Positions 35,684-44,289 of a DNA stretch of 64,000 nt are shown here, one piece after another (position 1 is the first letter of the stretch; each line of letters opens with the position of its first letter). The DNA comes from Streptomyces tardus (lineage in GTDB: Bacteria; Actinomycetota; Actinomycetes; Streptomycetales; Streptomycetaceae). Where the stretch lies: positions 3,522,386-3,586,385 of the forward strand of contig NZ_JAELVF020000001.1 in assembly GCF_018101125.2 (NCBI RefSeq), given 5' to 3'. The notes beneath the pieces are model-generated. The model saw only the letters and a list, made by a program, of their open reading frames with translations, did not search any database and was not told the origin of the DNA. The position numbers and the translations under genes are program-made.

Positions 35684-36293
35684 GCCGGGCGGTGGGGTCC
35701 TGGTGGAGGAGCCGGTCGGTGGCGTGCTGGATGCGTTGGACGGCGCGGTGGGTGGCAGCGATGACCACGTCGAGTTCCGGTGGGTGCGCACCAGCGTTGA
35801 TCGCGCGGGCGACCTGGTTGAGGTTGTTGCCGATGTGACCGAGGTGTCGGCGGGCGGCGAACAGCTCGGCGGTGACGGCCCGTTCGTCGGCGATGAGGCT
35901 CGCGGTGCGGTCGAGGTCGCGTGCGGCGGACAGCGTTGCGCGGGCGAGGAAGCCGGCGACGGTGAGGCCGGCGGCCTGCGCGCCGGTGGTCACGCGTGCG
36001 AGTTCCCCGTCGGTGAAGCGTGTGGTGCGGACGTGCGGGCGCTGGCGGCGCTGGTACTTGCGGCGGCGAGGACGAGGCGTTGCGGCGTGCTCGGGTTGTC
36101 CGTGTGGCTGCGCACCGCCCTCGGTCGCGGCCTCCTCGTCCGGCGTCCCCCGGCGCTGGACGTGCCCCTGCCCCTGAGGGGCAGGGGAGCCCTTGGATAC
36201 TCCGCCCGGGGCGGAGTATCCAAGGGGATAACTTGCTCGCCCCGGTGACGAGTTGAAGGGCCCGCCGCTTCCTGGGGTGGCGCTGGTGGTCAT
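35664..36293 (-). CDS. mobC: MobC-type relaxosome protein
   Basis: A 209-residue protein from ATG 36293, overlapping the upstream stop (ATGA). Residues 1-85 are low-complexity Pro/Gly/Arg, encoded partly by a palindrome. The conserved MobC region is C-terminal: RTTRFTDGELARVTTGAQAAGLTVAGFLARATL (ribbon-helix-helix-like) and LFAARRHLGHIGNNLNQVARAINAG, the signature of the family. MobC helps melt oriT for the relaxase. Confidence 0.88.
   Translation of the reverse strand: MTTSATPGSGGPFNSSPGRASYPLGYSAPGGVSKGSPAPQGQGHVQRRGTPDEEAATEGGAQPHGQPEHAATPRPRRRKYQRRQRPHVRTTRFTDGELARVTTGAQAAGLTVAGFLARATLSAARDLDRTASLIADERAVTAELFAARRHLGHIGNNLNQVARAINAGAHPPELDVVIAATHRAVQRIQHATDRLLHQDPTARHDPQDP
36190..36226. 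repeat. 18-bp perfect palindrome, candidate oriT element
   Basis: CCCTTGGATACTCCGCCC (36190-36207), one central G, then the exact complement (36209-36226). It lies inside the low-complexity 5' part of mobC. Palindromes near mobC/relaxase genes are typical of oriT or of relaxosome-protein binding. The coding function (YPLGYSAPGGVSKG) looks unimportant, so selection may act on the DNA. Confidence 0.5.
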
Positions 36294-36523
36294 CGGGTGC
36301 GCCCGGCGGAGGAGCGGACGCGGCGTTGGACTGCCGCGACGAGAGCAAGGACCTCTGCTGGCGTGTTGACTGCACGTCCGGGGTCGCCCGCGTGTCGGGC
36401 GATGAGCCAGTGGCCGGTGGGGAACTGCACGGCGGCGTGCAGGAGGCCGTGCCGAATCAGGACGTCGACCCACACCGCGGCTTCCAGGCAGATGGGCGAG
36501 TATCGGTCTTCAGATAGCTGCAT
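36290..36523 (-). CDS. Small hypothetical protein before mobC
   Basis: A 77-residue protein from ATG 36523 (GGAG 8 bp before; the longer frame to 36607 lacks one). It reads MQLSEDRYSPICLEAAVWVDVL, then HAAVQFPTGHWLIARHAGDPGR and a helix EVLALVAAVQRRV. Its stop overlaps mobC by 4 bp, so it is translated with the mobilisation genes. No known domain. Confidence 0.65.
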   Translation of the reverse strand: MQLSEDRYSPICLEAAVWVDVLIRHGLLHAAVQFPTGHWLIARHAGDPGRAVNTPAEVLALVAAVQRRVRSSAGRTR

Positions 36524-36597
36524 GCGGGAGTCTCCTAGGAGGACATCAGCACCGTGTGTGCGTGGCTCAATGGGGCTTTGACCTGCAGGTTTGAGGC

Positions 36598-36789
36598 TTA
36601 TCTGCATTCGAGGCAGCGGCTGACGTGGCTGCTGAGAGACCTGGCCATCAGCGCTGTTGTGGTCTTCGCGGCCGTGGCGCTGGCCCTTCCCGAAGGGGTT
36701 TCGGCGTGCTGCTTGGCGCGCCCGATCTGGTAGTCGATCTCGCGCTCGTAGCGTTGGCGCAGCTGGGCGAAGCGGCGGCAGGTCGTCAT
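36598..36789 (-). CDS. Small basic hypothetical protein
   Basis: A 63-residue protein, ATG 36789 overlapping the stop of the membrane-protein gene (ATGA). Basic and helical (RRFAQLRQRYEREIDYQIGRAKQHAE), ending HVSRCLECR with a CLEC pair. Coupled to the upstream gene. Possibly DNA-binding; unassigned. Confidence 0.6.
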   Translation of the reverse strand: MTTCRRFAQLRQRYEREIDYQIGRAKQHAETPSGRASATAAKTTTALMARSLSSHVSRCLECR

Positions 36790-38183
36790 CTACGGCTCCC
36801 TGTTGGCGTGTTGAGGGTTCGAAGTACGTGTGTCAGCCGGTCGTTGCGGCAGCCGATTCCATCGGCACGGAGGATCTCGCGTAGCTGGACTCGGGTGAGT
36901 TGCGCGTTGCCGTCCCGGGCGAGGAGTTCGGGGACGTGAGGCCGGACCCGGTCGACGAGGTACTCGGTCGACGGCTCTTGCGGTGCTCGGGACCGCGGCT
37001 TGCTTTTGGCAGTGGCTTTGGATTTCGGGGTCGGCTTGCGCCGGTGAGGGACCGGGCGTCGCTCGGTCCCCGGTGGCACGGTCCCGTGTTCCGACAGAGG
37101 CGGTGCTTCCGTCCTCTCCTCGGTCCCTGTCTCTTCGTCGCTAGGGACGGGGACGGTCCCGTGGTGGGGGGCGTTGTTGGTCCCCGTTCCGGTCGATTGC
37201 GGCCTCCGGTCCCGAGTGTCGTGGCCGGGGACCGGGGACCGGGGACCGGCCAGTGGGACCGTCCCTGTCTCCTCGTCGGTGGGGACGGTCCCGTGGTGGA
37301 GTGCACTGCCGGTCCCCGGCCCCTGCCCTCTCCCTGGTCCCCGGTCCCGGGTGTCGTGATCGGGGACCGGGGACCAGGGAGAGGGCAGGGGGACCGTGAC
37401 GAGCGCCAGGGCGTGGCGGCGCGCGGCTAGCTGGTTGAGGAGAGCTGCGCGCTGAGCGGGGTGGGTGCCTGCTCCGGCTCGGCCTATCGCCGCCGAGAGC
37501 TTGCGGGCGGTTCGGCGCCCGCGGCGGGACTGCCGCTGCCGCGGCGACTGCTCCGCGAGGCGGGTTGCGAGGTCGACTGCGCGGGCGGTGGCGCGGTCGC
37601 GAGTGATCTGTGCGGCGTCTCGGTCGCGGTTGGCCACTCCGAGGCGGGAGAGGAGTCGTTCGCGCGCTTCTCTGCCGAGGGTGGTGAGGAGGCCGCGTGA
37701 AGCGGTTCCGGTACGGATCCGTACCTCGATGCCCATCGCGAGGTGCCACAGCACGGCGGCCATGATCGGGCCGAAGAAGGCGCGGACCGAGCCGCCGACG
37801 AGGCCGCTCTCGGCGTACGCGGGTACCACCTGCACCGTGGTGATGAGCCACACCAGAGTGCCGGGGAATCCCGGCGTTCCCTGCACTGCAAGGTTCTTGC
37901 GTGCCATCAGCGCGGTGGAGACCAGCGCCAGCTCGGCCACGGCGAACAGGGCAGTGCGTTCGGTGGTGCTGACCATGTCCAGGTAATCCCGAGCGAAAGC
38001 CCAACTGGTGTCGGCGGAATAGGCGGTGCAGCCGGCCGCGGCGATAGCGGCGACCTTGACCTCGATGCTGCCGGGCCGACGGTCCCGCCGGTAGCGGCGG
38101 CGCCCTACTGCCCACCCGGCGAGGACCAGGAGCAGGGCGGCGAGTGCGGTACCCAGGCCCAGCAGGTGCGTGGAGTGGATCAT
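36786..38183 (-). CDS. Membrane protein of the mobilisation operon with degenerate C-terminal repeats
   Basis: A 465-residue protein from ATG 38183. Four hydrophobic segments lie in the first 155 residues (LGLGTALAALLLVLAGWAVG, IAAAGCTAYSADTSWAF, TALFAVAELALVSTALMA, GPIMAAVLWHLAMGIEV), a layout shared with DUF2637-like proteins of Streptomyces elements. A coiled region follows (175-250). Residues 265-400 are imperfect repeats of SPVPxHDTRDR and HGTVP..DEETGT, matched by repeated DNA at 37030-37400. The C-terminal part (STEYLVDRVRPHVPELLARDG, LREILRADGIGCRNDRLTHVL) looks like a small DNA-binding domain. Overlaps WhiB by 4 bp. Confidence 0.75.
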   Translation of the reverse strand: MIHSTHLLGLGTALAALLLVLAGWAVGRRRYRRDRRPGSIEVKVAAIAAAGCTAYSADTSWAFARDYLDMVSTTERTALFAVAELALVSTALMARKNLAVQGTPGFPGTLVWLITTVQVVPAYAESGLVGGSVRAFFGPIMAAVLWHLAMGIEVRIRTGTASRGLLTTLGREARERLLSRLGVANRDRDAAQITRDRATARAVDLATRLAEQSPRQRQSRRGRRTARKLSAAIGRAGAGTHPAQRAALLNQLAARRHALALVTVPLPSPWSPVPDHDTRDRGPGRGQGPGTGSALHHGTVPTDEETGTVPLAGPRSPVPGHDTRDRRPQSTGTGTNNAPHHGTVPVPSDEETGTEERTEAPPLSEHGTVPPGTERRPVPHRRKPTPKSKATAKSKPRSRAPQEPSTEYLVDRVRPHVPELLARDGNAQLTRVQLREILRADGIGCRNDRLTHVLRTLNTPTGSRR

Positions 38184-38788
38184 GCGGCCTTTCTCACCGG
38201 AGCGTGCGCGGTTCTCGCTGTCGCACCGGAGTCCGGGCGACGGCGGGGTGGTGAGGTCTGCGGTCGCCGTTTGGGTGGGCGCGGCACTCCGAAGTACCTG
38301 TCGCGGTCGTCCACCCGGTGGGCGGCCCTTCGGAGTTGGTCACGAGCGTGCTTGTGTCCTATCCGCAGGGCGAGAGCGAGGCGGGCCGGGGACCAGCCGA
38401 GGACGTACGCGTGGTCAATGACGACAGTCTTCTCTTCCTCGGTGAGGTGCACATGGCGCCCCTGGACCGTTGCCCGTACACGGCGGTAGTCCAGGCGCTG
38501 GGCGAGCAGGTCGTGGGGTCGCCGTCGTTCGCGGTCGGTGAGACCTCCCCAGATGCCGTGGAGGATTCCGTGCTCAAGAGCGAAGTCCAGGCATTCCTCA
38601 CGGACTGGGCACAGCGCGCACAGGCCCTTCGCCTCGTCGATGGACCAGTGGTCACGAGGGTGGGGAAAGAAGGTCGCTTCCGCGTCGGCGGGCTCCATGC
38701 CGTGGCAGGCACCGCGCACGTGCCAACTGGTGTCAGTGAGGCTCCGGTAGGTGCGCGAACTGCTGTCATTGGTCGTGATGTAGCGCAT
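38180..38788 (-). CDS. WhiB-family iron-sulfur regulator
   Basis: A 202-residue protein from ATG 38788; the longer upstream frame is unlikely. The WhiB domain is complete: Cys28 (RGACHGM), then Cys57, Cys60 and Cys66 (GLCALCPVREEC) bind a 4Fe-4S cluster, and GIWGGLTDRERR (78-89) is the turn and basic tail. The C-terminal 110 residues hold a second helix-turn-helix-like part (TEEEKTVVIDHAYVLGWSPARLALALRIG), longer than typical WhiB proteins. It is first in an overlapping chain leading to the relaxase genes, so it probably controls transfer. Confidence 0.9.
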   Translation of the reverse strand: MRYITTNDSSSRTYRSLTDTSWHVRGACHGMEPADAEATFFPHPRDHWSIDEAKGLCALCPVREECLDFALEHGILHGIWGGLTDRERRRPHDLLAQRLDYRRVRATVQGRHVHLTEEEKTVVIDHAYVLGWSPARLALALRIGHKHARDQLRRAAHRVDDRDRYFGVPRPPKRRPQTSPPRRRPDSGATARTAHAPVRKAA

Positions 38789-38887
38789 CGAGTGCTCCAG
38801 ACATCCCCGGCCGGGGATGCATGGCCCGCCGGGATGGGCTTGTTCGGAGGCGGCACCGTGGTGGTGCGGCACGGTTGGTTGGGGCTG

Positions 38888-39565
38888 TCAGGCCCTTGTG
38901 TGCTCTGGGGAGCGTTCGGCCAGCTCGATACGGCTGGGATGCGAGTTCGTGGCAGTCAGCAGCGCGGTTCCGCGGGCGCCGCTGATACGTCGGCAGCGCT
39001 CGCCGATCTGGGCCTTGCACCAGGTGCAGTGCACGGTGAGGGGGTCGGGTCGGCCCTCGGCGAGGGCTGCCTCCCGTCGGGCTCGGCCCGGTCGGAACGG
39101 CGCGAGCGCTGCTCGGGCTTCGGGCGGGATGCACGATCCGATCTGCCGTAGCCGTTCCTCAAGCACCTCGCTGTGCCCCTGACCGTTGGCGAGTTCGTGC
39201 TGGGCGGGCGGTGCTGCACCGGTGGCGACGGCACGGCGGACGCTGGCCAGCTCAGCTCTCCATGCGGCCTGGTCGTCGGGGTCGGAGGTGGGCGTCGGGT
39301 CGGTGTGCCGCCGTAGGCGGTCACGGCGGTACTGCTCCCAGGGGCGGGCGACGTCCGCAGGCAGGATCGGGTACGGAGAGGTGCGTATGTGCTGGCGAGC
39401 CGCATCCCTTGCGTCCCACCCGTACGGAGTGGCCATCGGCACGTCGTTCAGCAGCTCGTACCACTGGGCGAGTTGGTCGCCGGCCTCACCTTCGTCGGTG
39501 CGGATGGTGCGCGGGTCGATCCGACCCAGGTAGGCCAGCAGAGCGGCGATTTCGCGGCGATCCAC
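38888..39565 (-). CDS. Zinc-finger-containing hypothetical protein
   Basis: A 225-residue protein with a start at 39565. The N-terminal part is helical (MDRREIAALLAYLGRIDPR; DQLAQWYELLNDVPMATPYGWDARDAARQHI). Near residue 180 there is VHCTWCKAQIGERCRR...SH, a CxxC...C...H zinc-finger like those of phage and plasmid proteins that trim or bind DNA ends. It is 3 bp after the helix-turn-helix gene, so the two are translated together. Confidence 0.65.
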   Translation of the reverse strand: MDRREIAALLAYLGRIDPRTIRTDEGEAGDQLAQWYELLNDVPMATPYGWDARDAARQHIRTSPYPILPADVARPWEQYRRDRLRRHTDPTPTSDPDDQAAWRAELASVRRAVATGAAPPAQHELANGQGHSEVLEERLRQIGSCIPPEARAALAPFRPGRARREAALAEGRPDPLTVHCTWCKAQIGERCRRISGARGTALLTATNSHPSRIELAERSPEHTRA

Positions 39566-39568
39566 GTG

Positions 39569-40399
39569 TTACTCCAGTTCATCGGCCGCAGCCAGAGCGG
39601 CGAGCAGGGCATCGGTGTGGGCTTCGGCACGGGTCTTGCTGCTCACGTTGCGCTTGCCGTGTGAAGTGGGGGCGTGCTCGCGTGCGATCCACTGGCGCCA
39701 GTCGGCGGCCCAGAACGTGGCGGGACGGTTGCCCCAAGTGGCCCGGTGGGCCCGCCACTTCGCGTCGGCCGCGGCGAGCCCCTCTTCGCCGAGACGCTCG
39801 AGGTGCCCTTGCCGGAGGGCCCAACCGCGGGCTACGGCATCCACCTGCCAACGGTCGGCCGTTGTGGGTGCGTCGGCACTGCTGTTGTACCTACGGTTAG
39901 GTTCCTTACGGTTCTGTGTGCCGGGATCCGGTACCCCGGTGTGCCGGGATTCGGTACTGCGAGGTACCGGATCCCGGACGGGGGTACCGGGAATCGGACC
40001 GTCCGGATTTCGGTATGTCGCGGCGAGAATCGGCTCCTCGCGAGGGCGAATTCCGAGGCGTTTCAGTGCGGAAAGCCGGTCGTCTCCAGGCGCCGGCGTA
40101 ACGTCCTGGGCCCTACCTGCCGACAGCTGCTTGGCAGCCAGGGGCAGCCGGTAGACCGTGCTGCGCAAAGGGCCGGTGAAACCGTCCACTTGCTCTAGCT
40201 CGTCGCTGGACAGCAGCTTGACGAGTGCGGCCTGCACTGTCGATTTGCTCGCCCGGGTGCGCTTGGCGAGGCTGGAGAGGGAAGCCCAGGCTATGCACTG
40301 CTCGTCGACCACCCGGTCGGCGATAGACAGCAGCACAAGTCGCGCGGTTCCCCTGCTCGTGCTGTGCTCCCACACCCATTCGCGTGTTGGTCCGCTCAT
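39569..40399 (-). CDS. Helix-turn-helix replication-type protein
   Basis: A 276-residue protein from ATG 40399. A winged-helix domain is at 15-85: STSRGTARLVLLSIADRVVD, then WASLSSLAKRTRASKSTVQAALVKLL, resembling the first domain of helix-turn-helix replication initiators. The middle is a Pro/Arg linker whose DNA (39915-40000) is full of direct and inverted GGTACCGG/CCGGGAT words. The C-terminal part has WRAHRATWGNRPATFWAADWRQWIAREH, a motif shared with DnaT/DnaD-like proteins. It could start replication of the element. Confidence 0.65.
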   Translation of the reverse strand: MSGPTREWVWEHSTSRGTARLVLLSIADRVVDEQCIAWASLSSLAKRTRASKSTVQAALVKLLSSDELEQVDGFTGPLRSTVYRLPLAAKQLSAGRAQDVTPAPGDDRLSALKRLGIRPREEPILAATYRNPDGPIPGTPVRDPVPRSTESRHTGVPDPGTQNRKEPNRRYNSSADAPTTADRWQVDAVARGWALRQGHLERLGEEGLAAADAKWRAHRATWGNRPATFWAADWRQWIAREHAPTSHGKRNVSSKTRAEAHTDALLAALAAADELE

Positions 40400-41109
40400 G
40401 GGCGAGTCCGGCGTTCCAGTGCGAAGCCTGTGACCGCTGCACTTTCGTGCGTGGCAGAAGGCATGCAAGAATCTCCTTCGCAGTCGCCACGTTGGTGCCC
40501 GCTGGTAGGGAAAACGTGGTGATGGGTCCCCGCCCTTGCAGGGGCGGGGCAAGGCGTTCGGCGTTCGAGAGCTGGTACCTCTCGGGCGCCGTCGCTGTGT
40601 GCTGGGTGGGCCTTGGGCGACGCTCCTCGTATGCTGTTGCTGGGCGGTTCCCAGCGGACGTTGAACGTACTCGGAAGCGGTCTTGAAGATCCAGCCTTGA
40701 TTCGCGAACGGTCCAGAAGCTTCGCGTCAGGTGTGGGAGACGTCGCTGCGAAAGTTCATCGTCGGTTCCCCTTCTCGACGGCAGCAGTTGTCGAACTTGG
40801 TCGGAAGAGATTTAAGCGAAGCCCGTACGGCACCGTCAACGGGCGCCGTTTGCCCTATTTTTGGCATTAGTCGCTCGGAAGTGAGTGGACGTCAGTTTCC
40901 GCTGACTTACAGTCAATTAACGTTCTGGGCTGGCAATTCGATGGATCTGCTGGCGCGTCAAGTTCCTCGCGAGCCAGGTCTGGACCAAGATGACTTGCTC
41001 GATGGGTAAAACCGGAAAGCTTTTGCCGATCTCGCGTAGACAAGTTGAGAGATGAACTTGTCCCGTGCTGCCCGAGAAGAGGGGCCGCCCAGAGTGAAGC
41101 AGGGCTACG
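40400..41109. other. 710-bp gap without a supported gene
   Basis: Between the replication-type gene and the XRE gene, both leftward. It has an 8-bp stem-loop CCCCGCCC-TTGCAG-GGGCGGGG (40528-40549) and a relatively AT-rich stretch (about 40800-40930) with a GTCAG/CTGAC inverted pair. Short open frames here lack ribosome sites. It could contain an origin or the promoter of the replication-type gene. Confidence 0.4.
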
Positions 41110-42192
41110 TCAGTCGGCCGACGGGTCGATCTCCGCGCACACCGTCTCTCGCAGCTCTTGTAGCCCGGCCATGCGGCCGTGTAGGTGCTCTGCCAGCTCG
41201 TCCACCTTTGCCAGAGCCCGTGACGGATCCTGAGGTAGGTCGGAACGCGTCAGTGTGCTGCTGCAGGCAGACTGTCCTTCGTGAAGGGTGCCTGTCGGGC
41301 ACGGGTCGGAAAGATCGTCGAGGAGGGGGCTTTCGCAGACGCCGCTGCGTCCGGTGACGTCAATCGGAGGTTCTTCGCGCGATGCTTCCGTCCACGTGAC
41401 GACGACGAACTTCCATGCCGGAAGAGATGCCGGGTGCAGCTCGTGGCTGATCAGGTTGACTGGCTCCCAGTCCAGAGCGGGCACTGTCATGCGGAAATGG
41501 TGCCCGTCGATGAATCCGTCCAACTCTTCGTCGGATGCCCAGATTTCCCTGACTTCAGAATCTCGAAGCACTTGACCGACGAGGTTATCCAGGTCGGGGT
41601 CGTACTCTGATGTAGCAAGTGCGAACTTCAGCATCCTCACCGCAGCTCGTGCGCGGCCCGGCCAGTCGTGGTACTGCGACCGTGCTTCCGAGGTGAGCAA
41701 GCTCCACCGGAACAGATTAGCGTTGTCCTCTGTCACCCACGGCCACCACTGTGCCATCGCCGCGTTGTAGGCAATGATGTTCCAGTGTTGGTCGCAGATG
41801 TAAGCGGGGTTCGGCATCTGCCTGGTGAGGAGGAGGCGAATATCGGCAGGCACTGGAAGCTGTCGCTCCGAGCGGTGCACGCTGCTGCCCACTCCGTGCA
41901 GGTGCAGGGCATGGCGTTCGGTCCGATCCAGAGCGAAAAGCTCGGCGAGGGCATCGCACTGGGATTTCGTAATACGGGGTGGTGAAGCGCCCCGCTCGAT
42001 CTTCCTGTACGTTCGCTCCGACATTGCAAGAGCTTTCGCGGCTCGCACTTGTGTCACGCCAGCATTGCGTCGCCACTGGCGCAGCAGAGCACCGAAACCC
42101 ATAAACTTCCCAGCGGGAGCACTGCTGCCGTTATTCTCGGGCGAATTCGTTGCGTCGTCAGCGTGCACGAGCCTATCTCCTCTGTAGTACAC
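41110..42192 (-). CDS. XRE regulator with MmyB-like ligand domain
   Basis: A 360-residue protein. The helix-turn-helix is at about 32-90 (MGFGALLRQWRRNAGVTQVRAAKALAMSERTYRKIERG). It is followed by the MmyB-like PAS-type ligand domain (VPADIRLLLTRQMPNPAYICDQHWNIIAYNAAMAQWWPWV, ANLFRWSLL, LDNLVGQVLRDSEVREIWASDE). The last 70 residues are extra. ATG codons at 42192 and 42102 are both possible starts. Family members often control a divergent gene; here that is the two-transmembrane protein at 42608. Confidence 0.85.
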   Translation of the reverse strand: MYYRGDRLVHADDATNSPENNGSSAPAGKFMGFGALLRQWRRNAGVTQVRAAKALAMSERTYRKIERGASPPRITKSQCDALAELFALDRTERHALHLHGVGSSVHRSERQLPVPADIRLLLTRQMPNPAYICDQHWNIIAYNAAMAQWWPWVTEDNANLFRWSLLTSEARSQYHDWPGRARAAVRMLKFALATSEYDPDLDNLVGQVLRDSEVREIWASDEELDGFIDGHHFRMTVPALDWEPVNLISHELHPASLPAWKFVVVTWTEASREEPPIDVTGRSGVCESPLLDDLSDPCPTGTLHEGQSACSSTLTRSDLPQDPSRALAKVDELAEHLHGRMAGLQELRETVCAEIDPSAD

Positions 42193-42413
42193 CTGCGCAG
42201 GCGTCGCGAACCCGTCCCGGATATTGCATGAGAATGCCAGCCGGCGGCAACCTCCTCGCAGAGGCGCGAGGGCGGCGGCGTACGTGCAGCAAATTCACAT
42301 GACGACGCGTCAAGCGCAGTCATGTGAAAGGCCCTTAGGTTGACTTCCTAGCTGAGCGCTCGTGGTGGCGGTTTCAGCGCGTAGCCCCCTGACCTGCCAC
42401 TTCAACAGTTTGT

Positions 42414-42429
42414 TGTGGCGTTCGCCACA
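42414..42429. promoter_or_regulatory. Palindrome between the divergent XRE and membrane-protein genes
   Basis: TGTGGCGTTCGCCACA (7-bp arms, 2-bp centre) lies in the 415-bp divergent space, with a looser CAAC/GTTG pair just before it. It is the best operator candidate for the XRE/MmyB regulator. The rest of 42193-42607 holds no supported gene. Confidence 0.45.
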
Positions 42430-42607
42430 GTCGCTGTCCTGCTCGCTCGCTCCGCCACGGAGGTCGGCGTGCTCCGCGGCGCTGGCGAGCGGGCGAGGCG
42501 TTCCGTGCGCCGCGAACCCACCACTGGCCGCCGATGGGAGGGCAACCGGTAAGACGGCCCTGTCGATCCGCTCCCGTCCAGCACAGAGGCGTGGTAGGTA
42601 TGACGCC

Positions 42608-43780
42608 ATGGAGGGGATTACTGCGCGGCTCGGCCGCGTCGGCGAAGAGGACGACCGCTACCTCGCCCGCACCTGTGAGCAAGTAGCGGAGGAACTGATC
42701 CGAGCAGGGGAACTGCCGTCCTTCAGGATTGAAGCCGTCGAAGCCAGAGACCCTTGGGCGATCTGTGCCGGTCTTTACTGGGGGATGCGGATCGCGACCC
42801 GACCTTCGGAAGTGACGGTGGAATCGTGCGCGCGATGGATCGAAGATCATGTGTCGGAAACAAGCGAAGATGGCTATCCGATCCGAGATGTCATCTCTGA
42901 AATCTGGGCAGTGGACTTCGCGTTCGCGACTCGCCATGAGGAGTGCCAGGAAGAAGACGTTAGTCAAAGCGCTACTGATGCCCCCCGGGAGTCACGGGAG
43001 GTTTTGAAATTCACTTCCCTGTACAAGGCAGGCAAGCTGCTTGCGAACCACAAATATGCTTCTCTTCAGGAATTTCTTGGGCAGTCCGTGCAGCTTCGAG
43101 GTAGTGCATTGGCGGCAGCCCTCCGGGCGGTCGCGGCCTACCGTAGTCGAAACGCTACAAGTAGTCATGCAGGTGTGCTCCTGGATCTGGCGTGGAATCA
43201 TGCGCAACGCACGGCGCAATCTACTCATGTCTGCTTGCTAGCGGTTGCTGAAGCCGATCCCTTCGAAAGGCAGGGTGAGCTTCTCTGCGAAATGGCGGAT
43301 GAAGCGGTAGAACAGTGGCCTGAGATTTCTGAGTTTCTCTACCACTTGGCCTACGGCCTGCGGATTTGCGGCGAGTACGACCAGGCAATAGCTTGCCTTG
43401 ACTCGGCTCTCGCTTCGTCAAATGTTTCCGAATTCTCGCCGATCTCTACGGCTTTGTGTGTATCGCGGGAAAAACTGCTTGAAAGAAGACAGTTGTACTG
43501 CGAGCAGTTCCAGTCCGGTCGGCCGCTGCGCCGGGATGTGGACCTCGGTGAATCGTACAAGAAAGCAAAACACCGCATGACGCTGGTGGCACTCTGTGCG
43601 GTATCGGCTTTCATTCTGTTTGCCGTGTTTGTTCAAATTCTACTACCTCGAGCCCCCATCGGTGCGTCGTTGAGTGAAACGTTGGGGCTTGTGGTCGGAT
43701 ACGGGGCTGTTCTTATTGGCTTCTCTTGCGCTCTCGTATATCTGCTGGCGTTTGTGCTCAAGCATGAACGTGGGAAGTGA
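42608..43780 (+). CDS. Helical protein with C-terminal two-transmembrane module, unknown function
   Basis: A 390-residue protein from ATG 42608; the upstream open frame looks non-coding. Residues 1-310 form a soluble, TPR-like helical domain (ARTCEQVAEELIRAGELPS, LYWGMRI, LYKAGKLLANHKYASLQEFLG, STHVCLLAVAEADPFERQGELL, YDQAIACLDSALA). Two transmembrane segments end it (LVALCAVSAFILFAVFVQILL and VVGYGAVLIGFSCALVYLLAFVL). The soluble part is a paralogue of the gene at 47150. A sensor domain plus a 2TM end is reminiscent of membrane-acting effectors, but this is inference. Codon use is less GC-biased than its neighbours. Confidence 0.8.
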   Translation: MEGITARLGRVGEEDDRYLARTCEQVAEELIRAGELPSFRIEAVEARDPWAICAGLYWGMRIATRPSEVTVESCARWIEDHVSETSEDGYPIRDVISEIWAVDFAFATRHEECQEEDVSQSATDAPRESREVLKFTSLYKAGKLLANHKYASLQEFLGQSVQLRGSALAAALRAVAAYRSRNATSSHAGVLLDLAWNHAQRTAQSTHVCLLAVAEADPFERQGELLCEMADEAVEQWPEISEFLYHLAYGLRICGEYDQAIACLDSALASSNVSEFSPISTALCVSREKLLERRQLYCEQFQSGRPLRRDVDLGESYKKAKHRMTLVALCAVSAFILFAVFVQILLPRAPIGASLSETLGLVVGYGAVLIGFSCALVYLLAFVLKHERGK

Positions 43781-44289
43781 ACGGCATCAAGGTGCGTGCT
43801 GCGGTCGATCGGTACGGCCTTGAGTGATTTCACTGGGATTCACGCGCGACTTTCACCCCGGCCTGGATATGGCTGCAGGAACGGCGTTCGTACGCTTCGC
43901 ATGTTTGACCTCGAAGGGCGACCTGAAGAACGATTCGGCGGGGGAACCAATAGTTGGCATGCGAGGGGGCATGGTTCCCGCGCGGGCGGTGGCGGTGGCG
44001 AAGGAACACTGGAAGACTGGCCACCGGCGAACGTATTGGCCGTGATCACCGAGCCGGCCTGTGATTGCAATTCGGCTAAGGCTGGGGCCCGAAAGTCCCT
44101 GGTCCAGGCGGCGGAGATGAACGCGAGACGTTGTTGTCCTGCGCCTCGCTGGCCTCGCCGCGCTATCGGGTGGTGATCCCGGTCTGGGACCGCACCGGAA
44201 GGGCTCCGGCGTCCGCGCTGGACATCGCGAAGACCCGGCTGAACCCACTGCCCGACGCCCGCACACCCTCGCGCTCGGCAAACCACGGC
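43781..44289. other. 509 bp without a supported gene
   Basis: Open frames here on both strands have no ribosome site or motif. The right part runs into the IS21 remnant and may be its unrecognisable front end. Confidence 0.4.

Noticed and set aside
34083..35764. Plus-strand Gly/Val-rich frames (up to 368 codons)
   Set aside because: Antisense of the relaxase gene, which has recognisable motifs.
40384..40870. Short plus-strand frames in the 710-bp gap
   Set aside because: No start signal and no coherent composition.
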